The notes beneath the pieces are model-generated. The model was not told where the DNA came from, did no database searches, and worked only from the letters and a program-made list of their open reading frames with translations. The translations under genes were made by a program, and so were the position numbers. From Gnetum montanum (Eukaryota > Streptophyta > Gnetopsida > Gnetales > Gnetaceae), in NCBI GenBank assembly GCA_015680685.1, contig MNCI01002197.1, positions 211,939-275,938 of the forward strand: 64,000 bases of DNA. The letters run 5' to 3'. Below are positions 11,401-23,400 of the stretch, piece by piece; the stretch's first letter is position 1; each line of letters opens with the position of its first letter.

Positions 11401-14400
11401 TGAGTGGTCAACTTTTTTTTTGTTAAATTGACCATTAAAGTCTAAAGTGTCCTTGAGGGGTCCCAAGGCAAATTGTCTACTGTTTTGTAAAACTGTTCAT
11501 ATGTTTGTGGTGAGGCGGCTTCTTGGAATCCACAATCCAAACCTTACAAGTTGCAAAGATCACAAACAATACTAGGTTGAACAAGAAAAGGAAGTGCACA
11601 CTTTATTTTTGCTCAAAGGAATTGGAATACAATGCACAAAGGAAGCAAACATACTGCCAAGGATACACAATCAATCAATAAAACTGTCACACCCTCTCAC
11701 AATACAAACTTGACAATCAATGGATGATCAATCACTCATAATGCTTTAGAAGATCTCTCACTCTCTCAAGCAAGCTTTTTATCATAATTGACATTCACTT
11801 GTTATTAGAATGACATTAGGCTGGTAATAGGCATCTTCTTTTGAATTGCTTTGGTCTTTTATACCTTTTTGAAATGTCCCTTGGTCTTCTCTTGACTTTT
11901 GGACTTCCTAAAAAATTGTGTTTTTTTTTCAAAAAATCAAATTTAATGATATTGCAAGTGACTGCGGCCTGTAGTTCCCTCACAACAACCATCTTGTGAC
12001 TGAATTGCAACTTGCACCTTGGTGTATTGGTAAAACCTAGATATTTTTTGGCCATTGTTTCTCTACTGAATGCGATCCCATTATGATTAGCAACTTTGAG
12101 ACTGCAACCTCTTGTGACTTGCAGGTCCTTGCAACTCTCCCAAACACTTGGAATTACAAAACAATTGACTGTGGTAGACTGCAATTGCAACTGCTCGCAC
12201 CTGGTAGATTGCAACTCGCAGCAAGCTTGTAGTTGCCTGCCTAGACCATAAAATCTATGCAAATGACTTTAAACAAAGAACGAAACATAAACACATAACT
12301 CCTACTACTCCTAGGATAGATTAAGGATGAGAATCACCTTCCTACTACTCCTAGGATAGATTAAGGATGAGAATCACCTTAAAGAGTGGGTTGATGGCCT
12401 CATCAATTTGGTAAAAAATATTCTAATATACATATTTAGTATGGACTTTGTTTTTTGAAATGACATAAGTCTAGTTCCTATGTTTTTGAATCATCGGCCC
12501 GTTACTTTTATGGGATTTACACAGTTGTAGCTCCAAAAGGGTCCAAATTGTAGTTTTACGAGGTGGGGCTTTAGCTGGGGAATGACCCACTTCTGTAATG
12601 GTCAGATGATAGTAAAAAGTTATAGCGAAACCAGTAGCTACTGCTGCTATATCCACAAGTAGTTGGGATGTAAAGAAAATTTTGGTCTTAATGGAAAAAT
12701 GTTACATTGTCCGTGTAAAATAACTTGAAGTATCAAATTGTTTGTGAATGGTTTTAAAAATTCTTTATGAGTGACAATAGTAAAAAGTCATATTGAAACC
12801 AGTAGCTACTGTTGCTATATCCACAAGTAGTTGGGATGTAAAGAAAGTTTTGGTCTTAATGGAAAAATGTTACATTCTCTGTGTAAAATAACTTGAAGTA
12901 TCAAAGCGTTTGTGAATGGTTTTAAAAATTCTTTATGAGTGAAGGGAAGATGTGTGATGGTCTAAATTGTTTGTGTTCGGCCAAGTCCATTTGATCATGT
13001 ATCAAATTTGGACATAAAAGGCCACTCACCCAAGAATTTTAAAGACTGATAAAGAATGAACTGATTCTAAGATTGAAGGGGAGTGTTGAACAATACCATG
13101 AAATGTCTTAATACCAATCTTAAATTGGTATTCCCACGGAGTTAAGTAAACAATTAGACGTGTTCACACAAACTTAACGATTACAACCATTCAACATCCG
13201 TAAAGAATCAAAACTGTGTTAAGTTGCAAAGAAGAATGGAGAAGGTGAATAACAGAGCATGACCAATATGGAGTAAGGTGCAGCAAGAGTCCATGTGGAA
13301 AAGAACATACAGGACACCATCTATGTGAAGAAAAATTTTAGAATCCAAGTCGCATAGGAGTTAAATGAGCCTGGAAGTGAAAGGTATCTGCAGGCTAAAG
13401 ATGATGATGCAATGTGTTGCAAGGAAGACGTGGAAAAGAGTATTATGCATACATAGAAAGTAACAATCTGTGTAACCTAATCAAGTTCAAGGAGCAGGTA
13501 TAACAGTTCTAGAAGAGTGAGTGTGGATCAAGTCCATTTGCAATAGGAACAAGCCGACGTGGGCTTGCTTTCAATGTATATAAACTAGCTTTCTTTTTCC
13601 CATGTAGAATAGTCAAATTCCCTTGCTAATTTTCCAGTGCCCTCCTCTGCTTGAGAAGGCCAAACCTAGATCATCAAGCTAAGTTACTGAAATCAGCTTC
13701 TTTGTGACTATTGGAACATGGCAGACATTGTTAATTACGACTTTTGGCTTTTTTGGTTGTTACAAAACAACATTATCTATACCAGCATTTTTTAACATTT
13801 TTTTGTTTCTGGCATAAACAAGTCCAGACGAGATAGCATTATATGATAAAAACAATGAACGATCAAGGCATATGTAAAATGAGGCACCTGTATCAATCAA
13901 CCACAAATCCATACCACATCCTTCTATTAGGAAAGTGCAAGGTTTGGATACGAGAAAACTAACACCTTCTTGAGCTTGATTCACTTGAAAAGAGGACTCT
14001 AATTTTCCCTTTTCGGTTTTCTCCTGTTTTGCTTTCCATGCATACAAATCCTTCTATATGTGGCCCCTTTTCTTGCAAAACCACCATTACAGATTCCGAT
14101 ATGAGATGTTCCTTTGCTTTTATTTCTTCCCCTAGTATGATAATGTTTTTGGCTCCTCCTGTTGTTTTTAGCCACAAAAGGCATCTTCAGAAGTTTGTGC
14201 TTCATTCAACCCACTGTCAGGGTCCTGCAGAGCAGAAACAACGTGTTGAAAGGTCATAGGAGTGATACTCATGGACGTAGTGATCGAAGTCACTACCGCA
14301 AACCATGAATTTGGTAGAGAATCAAGAAGAGCACGAGCTTTCACTAGATCTGGAATAGAGATTTTATATTCTTCTAACTTAACCAGATTACCCATTATTT

Positions 14401-17400
14401 CATCGAGATGATCTTGCAAGGAAACCTCAGGCAATTTCTTAGCTTTAAAAATCTTCTGAAAAATATGAAAAGTATTTACAACCTGTTTTTCAGATTCTGC
14501 CAAAGATCAGCCACCTCAGGCAATTTCTTAGCTTTAAAAACCTTCTGATAAATATGAAAAGTATTTAAGCTAGAAGCTTTATTGAACCTATTTTTCAGAT
14601 TTTGCCAAAGATCATACAGCTACATGTCGTATTTGATAGATTGCAGGATACTGTTGCTGAGACATGGATGGATGTGTTGTAGAGCTTTGACCATTATCTT
14701 AGTTTAGTCTTCATTCTTCATGGAAGCAGGTGTCTTTAGCTTGAGGGCTTCCAGATAGTTTTTTTTTCTCTTTCCTTTTTTTCTGTGCATGCCAAAACAG
14801 TTTTCATTAGAATATACCAAATGTTCCAATTTCGTCCAATGGGTTTGTCCACAGTCTGTAACCTTTCCATTTTCTGTGTGTTGGTTCAGTTCGTTCTGCT
14901 CGCTCGCCTTTCAACATGCTTTGCTCAACTCATTCTGCTTGTATGACTGGTCATCGTAGTGACCACTAATCAAACTTGCAGAACAACCTAGGCAACCTTG
15001 GCGTGCTTTGATCCCTATTGTTAGATAAAAGTGTAGCAAGCCAAAAACAAAAGTGAACAATTTTGTGCATATCACCACTGCTTCACAGTTTAAAGAAAGA
15101 CTGATTTTAGAATTCCCCTAGGTTGAGTGTGTTAGACTGATTTCATGCTTAGTCTTTTGATCTTCCAGTGTAAATGCCACTGGAAGACTTAACCCAATCT
15201 ATGGTCTTTCCAAGCTGCGAGGGATTTTGTGAAAAGGCTTAGCTCCATTCACAAACTGTGAGCAAACAATTTATTATGGACACATGTCTTCCAACATGCC
15301 AAGGATCAAAAACTAATATATCTAATTATATCGATTTAGTGTTATAGACCCTTCAGATATGCCAAAAATCAATGATTTCATCTAGAGGAGTATGATTTGG
15401 AGAAGAAAGAGATCATAGTTTTGTTGTGATAAACAATGAATTAAATTTACAAGCCATCACTCTAATTTATAGAACGGACACCAACTAGCCAAAATCTTCA
15501 CTCAACAGAAACAAAAAACATTATGTTATAAATCAATACTCAAATAAGTCATAGTTTTGATTGATAATTCTTCTTCTAACTTGACATGTTTATCAAATAG
15601 AAGCATGGCGTGCAGGATTGCTCATGATAGGCATGAGAGATGTTATGGCCATGACACAACATAGGATTGCTCAGCATAGGCATAAGACATGTCATGGCCA
15701 TGACACAACATAGGATTACAGAAGTTGTGTTTATTTAGTTTTCTGTCTCAGCAATGTGCCCTTCCTTCAAGACTTGTAACCAACAAACAGAAGGCTGACA
15801 TGTTGCACCAAACATGTCCTAACATTCAACACTTTCAAGTGGAAGCTTTGAATAACTCAATAATTTCTTGACTTGTGCTCTTAGAACAAAAAACTAAACC
15901 ATAGACATGGAGGCTATTAAAAAGCATATTTTGTCAGTCATATTTTGTTATAGATGAGATTAACAAGCTTCTACTGGAAAATAAATTCAGTTGCATTTTA
16001 CTAGTTAGCCTGCCAGCTCTGCTATATTTTGTAATCCATCATTAAAGGCTGTTCCAAATCACAAGCAAGAAGGAAGACATCTGATTGCTAAAAATCAATT
16101 TTCTATCTGAGGCTTCCATGAAGACTTTAAAAATGTTGCAAATTGACATCCAATTTAGTGGGTCAACAAGGCTATTGAGGATATAAGCATATAATCTGTT
16201 TCAGAACTTTTTGCCTGTTTTTTTTTTTCTTTTTTTTGAGAGAATGTTCAGGATTGTATTACTAAAAATATAGTACAAGGAATTACAAAAAGTGGGTCAA
16301 TAGCGTTGGCCCATGTGGGGTGTGGTTACACCCCAAAATCAACATGCCAAACTGTGCATCAGACCGACCACACATCAGTCTTTTTCCCCAAGATGCTCAA
16401 AGTCGACAAACGACTGGGGGGGGGGAACCCAAACCCTGGGGGGGCAAACAAAGTCATTGGGCACTAGGGGGGGGGGGGGGGGTTGTTGGGCAAAAATTGC
16501 AACCCTGCCATGGGCTCATTGGTAGCCTATGGCAGGCATAGTGTAGCCGCTCCAGCGCATGAAGGATGTCCAGTGTGTTATGGAGCTCTGTGTCCACAAA
16601 ACTGGCGGCTTGCTAGATTCCTTGCATGTCCGATTCTCGTTAGTTCCTATCCGCTGTCGACGTCTGCCCATTTGGGTGGAAACGTGTCGAGGTCTGACGG
16701 ATGTGGCGTTTGAGTTCTCCCCAAGTGCTATCACAGTTGATGCCAAGGATGAGGTATGGATACCGTCCACCCCTTAGCCATTGGCGCGCACTATGCTCAT
16801 GTGCCCGGTCCACCTGGCTCTGCCTCTGTGTTTCCTCCTCTTGTTCTCGCTGGCGCTGGGCTCGTTCAGCCTCCTCGTGCTCCCTTCGGGCGGTTTCCTC
16901 CTGAAGTAACTCGTCTCTCACTTGGGCCCGGATCTCGTCCACTAGCCGGGCCCAGGTTGCATCAGCTAGGAGGGTTTGTTGTCTAACCCTCTCCTGCTCC
17001 CTTTCTCGGAACTGGGTTTCTAGCTTGGCCCGGGCCTGCGCAAGGGCTTCTTGTCACTTTGCCTCCCACTCTCGACGCTCAACCTCACATGCCGCGGCTA
17101 CAGCCTCTTGTACCGCTTGTTGCAGCTCCTCGTCCTTGCTTTTGTTGTGCCCCGAGGTTTCAGGTGGCAACGTCTCCAGCTTCGTTGTGGGGTTTGGGGG
17201 TCTTCGTCCTCGTTGGTTGCATCTTTTCTGCGTGTAGGTCACCATTGGTTGGGTCCAAAGGCTCTCCCGGCTGGCCTAAAGGGGTGAACCAAGCGGGGGG
17301 CCTCCTCGTGGGGGGGCAATCTACGACTTCGATGGGTTTTGCCCCCCGCTGCCCCCCGCTATAGGGCCAGGATGAGCCCTGAGTGACGGCCTCGCCTTTG

Positions 17401-20400
17401 CAGTTGTAGGGTTGTCAGAAAAAACTAGGGCAAGTTAACCCTACGTCTTAATTTAAGGCATTGGAGGAAGGCAAAGTGGATGCCCTGAAGTTTGGATTCA
17501 TTGCTAGACTAGACAAAATATCTATCCACGAAATCCACTGCTCGGGCCCAGATTTGGGGCAGGGAAGATTTGGGCACTTGTCTGCTCTGCGTGCGTGGCA
17601 CCGGCCCATCAAAGAACATTTGCGCATCTTGTAGCTTGTGTGCAGAGGGTAAGATGATTTCACCATCGGCTTGGGCCCCTAGACACCTAGCAATCAAAGC
17701 TTCTGTGACAATGACCTCTCTCCCCTGAAAATAGGTACGATCGTTGTGCCAGTTGGTGAAGAAATCGTCATCTAACAGGTCCGAGTCCCCAACTAGCTGT
17801 TGTAGGGCGCTGCTCCAGCCGCAATGTTCCACCAATTGCCAGAGTTCTTCCTCCTGGAACACGGCGTAGTTAGGTTCGTATGTTGGCATGACGCCCATCG
17901 CTGCCTCGATCTCTTTCCACGCACTTTGAGCCTAGGAAACCACCAGTCGGGGGGGGNAGACTGTGCGGTTTCTTGTCTTCCATGCTATCCATAAAAGTAG
18001 CGTGGCCTGAGAGCCACCGGTGAGGCGCATTGGGGGTGCCACCCCTGCAGAGTGCCACGTGGCTCGCATGTAGGCGTAGTTGGATGTGAAGTGTTATACC
18101 GTTTCGGGTGCAGCACCACACAAGGGACGTGTCGTCTATAATGAGGCCCCATCTACGCAAAACCGTGCGAATTGGCAGCACATCATGCCATATCAGCCCC
18201 AGGAACATTTTGATTTTCTCGGGGAGCCGCCCCCTCCAAATTTGTCACCAGCCCGGTGCCTGTGGGTACTTTGTTGTCATCAGGCAGTGCGATGCATGCC
18301 CCAACCACCTCTGTGTTTGCATTTCGTGCACGTGGTGGCAAAGCGTTTGCCAGGGTCTTGAGTCCTACGCCCCCGCCTCCCAACGATGATATTTTGCATT
18401 CATAATGCGGATCCACTGGGCTGGTTCCCTAAGCGGGCATGTAAATTGGAGTAACAGGCGCTGTTGTCCCATCATGAGCTTGTCTTTGAATTTGGATATG
18501 CCTAGCCCTCCCATGTTACGGGGGTGCGCGACCTAGTCCCAATTTACAAGGTGGATTTTGCCGCCCCCTCTGTCCCCCATCCAGACAAATCGCCGGATTT
18601 GCATGTTGAGTGTGTTAACAATGGCATTTGGAGGGTTGGCGACTACCGCAACAAACCGTGTTATCGTCGTAAAAATCCCCAATGCCACCACCAATTGCCC
18701 CTTTCTGGTCAGGAAACGATTGGCTTAGTGTCCCATCCTTCTTTCAACCTTCTCCAACAATGTACCCCAAGAAATGCTCCACCCCCACTCAAAGAGTGGG
18801 ATACCCAGGTAGGTGTCTTTGACTGTTCCGGGCAGAATGTTTAGGACCTGTACGACTTGGTTCTTAATCTAGGTATCCACATTGATAAAATGGGTTGTTG
18901 ACTTAGCCTTGTTAATATCTAGTCCCAGCTCGTCTACTAACTGAGACATGTGACGTTGATGCATTGTGCTTGTGGGACCCCCGCATGACTAAGCAACATT
19001 GTATCATCTGCATAGTGTTCAGCTCGACATTCCACCCCTGCAATGTCAAGGTTGTTAACCCCTGACCTCCTACAATAATGTTGCATCATATCCATAGTGA
19101 TAATGAACTGCAGGGGTGAGAGGGGGTCCCCCTACCATAATCCCCGCCTAGGTGAGGAAAGACCCCACAAGTGCCCCCCCACATCAAAGGAGAAACCTGC
19201 AGATGATTGCATGTGGATGGACAGCTGGACAAAACCCAGGTCAAACCCCTTTCGTTGCATAATGGCGGTCAGGGTTTCCCAGCTGATTGTATCATATGCC
19301 TTGGTGATGTCGAGTTTGAGACAGAGCCCTAGGAAACCCATTATTTGGAGAGAATGAAACACCTCCTGCATGAGAAGAACCTGGTCCTGCAGGGTTCGGC
19401 CTTGCACAAAACTTGTTTGGTTCACTCCCACTAACTTGGGCATTAGCAGCGCAAGCCTACGGACGATCAACTTGGAGAAAACCCGAATCAAAACATTGCA
19501 TACCTCGATAGGGCGAAAGTGTTTTGGACGGTGCACCTCCGTTTGCTTTGGGATGCACACTATTTGAGAACAATTGAGCTCCCTTCGGACCTGCCTCTTG
19601 GCCAGCATGAGGTTGAAAGTGTCCAGAATATTGGGTCCCACAATATCTAGGAAGGTCTTAAAGAATTCCAGGCTCCAACCATCTGGGCCAGATGCCTTCC
19701 CTCCTGGCATGTCGCTGATGGTTGCGATGAGTTCTTGCCATGTGAACGGGGTCAACAGCTGAGCGTTATCCTCCTCGTTTAGCTCCTATTGAATTTGGAC
19801 CGATATGGGCTTGGTAGGTCGTTTGGCCCAGATCCTCTCCCAGTACTGTGCCAGCTCCCGAGTGACGTTGTGGTTCATCAATTATCCCCCCCTTCATGGT
19901 GTGTAAACAACGTGGCTGGCTCCATCCTTGTGTCTTCGCGACGGCAAAGAAAAAGTTCGTTTGCCTATCCCCTTCTTGGAGCCATCTAATCCATGACCAT
20001 TGTTTCCAGTATGTCTCCTCTTCTAAGTCAAGGCCTTGAAGTTGTCGTAGAATGTTCTGCTCTTCTTCATGTAAGTTCTCCCCAGTCTCCTGTCTGGTCT
20101 AAATTTGAATTAGCCTATCCTGGAGCACCCTGTGGCCCGTTCTGAACAAGAATTTATCCTCCACTGGTAGGGCTCAGATAGCCCATTTCAGGTGAAGCAA
20201 ACCATCTTTGAGGAAGTCCCTGGGGTCTCCCTGGCCTGGCTGGTAGTTTGCCCAAATGTCCTCAACTAATGGCCTCAATCATGGTTTAGCCAACTAGGTT
20301 GCCTCAAATTGAAAAGGTTGCGGGGTCTGGGGCCTTTCAGGTCCGAGTGAACAAACCAGGGATCGATGGTCCAAGGCGACCCGTTCTTGCCCCGTAACCC

Positions 20401-23400
20401 GCACAGCCAAGCGGAGGAGGAGGTCGGAATTGATGCAGACTTGGTCAATTCTAGAGAGGATGCGGTCTAGACCTTTCCTCCTATTGCTCCAGGTGAATTG
20501 GCAGTTCTCAATGGGCAGGTCTACCAGTGAGTGGACCACCAGGAAATCCTGAAACTCTTGTGTGCCCAGAGGGGGGGCGTCCCCACTGGACTTCTCCCAC
20601 GGATGCAGTCTTTGATTGAAGTCCCCAACTATTAGCCATGCTAGGCGATCTTTTACTAGCACTGCTACACGTTCCATCTCCTATAGCCTCTGCTCCCATG
20701 TCTGCACCCCATAGAAGTTGGTCAGCCAAACCCCTTGGGATGGGATATGGACTGTCATGGTTGATTGTGAGGAGTCAACCAGCGTCATGTCGTAGTGGGC
20801 TAAGATAGCAAGACCGCTTGGTCGATCCACGCAAGGGTGCACGTGGGATTTTCAGCCATCCCAAAGGAGATGGTGTGATTCTGTCGCCTGTAGCTTGGTT
20901 TCTTGGAGGCATATGATGTCACAATCTTCATCACGGACAATTTGACTCATGGTATTTCTTTTATAGGGTGTACCCTGCCCCCTACAATTCCAACTGAAGA
21001 TCTTCATGTACGCCCAGATGAGCGACATTGGTAGACCTCCCGAAGGGTCTTCTGTAAACCCAAGTCAATGTTTCATTGAGCTTGTCTAGCCTTGGACAAG
21101 CTCTCACTTGGGCATCTGGGGCAGCTCTCCCCCTCCTGTACCACTGGGCTGTAGCCTGAGTCCTTGGATGTAGGCTCTTTCTCTGGGGGCTGATGGGACT
21201 TGGTGCTCCCCCTAACCACATTAACCCATTCGCCCAGGGGGGAGCACTATCCCTGGCATCGTTGGGTCAGCTGATGACAATGGTGGTGAGTTGTGGGGGG
21301 TGTTGGTGTCAGGGTTATGGGCTGGTTGTGGCGGGGTAGGTTAGAGGCGCAGTGGAGAGTGTCGCGGNNNNNNNNNNNGTGGGGAAGGGGTGGGGCGGTT
21401 GGTCTGGAGGGGGGTGCAGTCGGCCCTTACGGCCCACCGTGACCCAGTCCCCGCTCTCAACAAGCTGTCGGGCTTGGTTCCGCGGCCGCATTGGTCTGGC
21501 CCTCCAAACCTAGCAATCCTCCTCTTGGTGCCCGGGTTTCCCACACCATGCATAACCTTCTCCCCAGCCCTCTCGGGTCTTCGGTCTTCGTTCTAGGTCT
21601 GGCTCTGCCTCCAGGTTTTCAAACTCAACTTGGAGTTGTTCCTCCCCTCCTGGGAGTTCTAGCACTATTTCCCGAATCAGGTCCTTGGCCGATAGACTTC
21701 GTCACATGCAGAAATGGGTGAAACCCATGCGCGCCATCGACTGCGTGACTCTATCGAAAGTTATGAACTTCCCAAAGAACCCCGCCATCCGTTCCAGGAA
21801 CTCTAGGTTCCACATCTCCCATGGGATCCTGGACACCCTAATCCACATCGGGGCCCGGGCAAACGGGTCTGTCTCCCGGTGCACCCTGGGGCACCAAGGG
21901 GTTAAAGCTAGCCCTCGAGCATCGTAGAACCACGGTCCCCCCAGTAACACCATGTCCCGAGTTTGCTGGGACGGAAAAATGAATAGCAATAGATCCTCAG
22001 ACAAGCTCCGCACTTCCACTTGGCCCACTTTCCAGTTTTTATGTAGCCACCTATGGATGAGCTCCATCCGTGGGTGAGCACCCCTAGACACAAACCGGCC
22101 AATGAGGCTCCTTTTCATAGTGTGGACTCCCTCCCTCAGGGGGCCATTGACCCGGAGGCACATGGTGTGGTCGGCATGGGAGTGTGCCTCGATCTCCCCA
22201 TCGGGTACTCGCAATGCGTCCCCCCCTTGGTTCTGTTTCTCCTTGTTTCCCTATTGTTCACTGCCGTCTGAGAGTCTCAGGTTAGCGTGTTCCACTTCAG
22301 TGTCAGTTGGTTTACCTTTGGTCACCCCAGCGCTCACCTGAACCGTCGCTCTTGCGCTTGTCTCCACTCCTGCGTGCTCCTGTGCCGCCGCTCCTGTGTG
22401 CTCCTGTGTCTCCGCTCCTGTGTGCTCCTGTGTCTCCGCTCCTGTGTGCTCTTGTGTCTCTGCGCCCATCTCACCCTATAGTTTAGGCTTGTTTTGGTGA
22501 GTGATGATACATCACATCATGTGTTGCCTGGTTTTTATATATATTGAAATTTGATGCCATTTCATGTATAGCTTATTAGCTTGGATATTATCTATAGTTG
22601 TAGCAGTTCCCTAAAGAAAGAAGTGATGTCATGAGAACTCTTTTGCCCTATACTTTTTTGTTGTTGCCAAGCATACATTTTTCGGGTGCTATGGATAGCC
22701 TATCAAATCTAGGAAAATTTTAGAGGTTTCCTTTTCTGCTCCATTCATTGAAGGGTATTTTCCTTTGCATTTATGTCCTAGCAAACAAAAAACAAGAACT
22801 GCCATAAAAAGAAGGCATATCGTGAGAAAGTGAAATAATTCTATTTAGTGCGTAAATCTACCAAATTTGTGAATTTATAATACATTTGGAAGTAATATAC
22901 AAAACTCTTGAACTGTGGCTTAAATAGTTATTTAACAAATAGTTTATTGATTAAAATATATGTTCTATTACACCTTCATTTGTATTGCTTTTATGTTTTG
23001 AAAACTAATATTTTACAGATTTCTCTCCTTTTTTTCGTGAAAAGGTCAAGGATTAAATTAAGAGAAAGTAATTACAAAATTACACCATCTGGTGGGGGGT
23101 GGTGGAACTACAGGGGTTCAAAACCCCTCGAGGTGGGGGAGGAAAACCCTGACATTTGACAAAATGTAGAACATAGCAAACAAAACACTATCTCCCCTGT
23201 GGGATTGAAACAACCAAAAAATGGGGGCACTTGGTCCTAAAAACAAAACTGACCCATCATTCGGCTCTTCGTAGCATTACATTCGAAACCGTACCCTATG
23301 AAACCCAATGCCCTCATTGGGCAACCCCTCTTGGTCCTTGTGAAAAAAGTTATCTGGTAGATCTTGGCAGCTTGGTAGGGGCAAATAGCCTTTTCCTGGG

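Larger units (their letters stand above)
16218..22490 (-). mobile_element. L1-type LINE, copy 1, near full length
   Basis: The element starts on the minus strand near 22490 with ORF1 almost at its end and finishes in a poly-A (poly-T on plus, 16218-16237). Domain order is ORF1 (DUF4283-like), endonuclease, reverse transcriptase, zf-RVT, an extra conserved segment, a charged coiled coil and a J-domain-like end. Several stops, frameshifts, an 11-base N run (21368-21378) and one N at 17957 are present. It is far more GC-rich than the surrounding intron. A target duplication is not convincing (flanks TTTGCCTGTTTT and TTAGGCTTGTTTT are only roughly similar). Confidence 0.9.

Noticed and set aside
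11816-12262. 148-codon minus-strand open frame
   Set aside because: It lies wholly inside the solo LTR U3 and is made of TTGCA-word repeats; no protein family resemblance.
16313-17364. Several plus-strand open frames rich in Pro, Ser, Cys
   Set aside because: They are antisense shadows of the L1 copy 1 coiled coil and J-like region and of GC-rich UTR.
22251-22469. 72-codon minus frame as a separate small gene
   Set aside because: It is in frame with the DUF4283 part of L1 ORF1 and separated by one stop; it is the ORF1 N-terminus.
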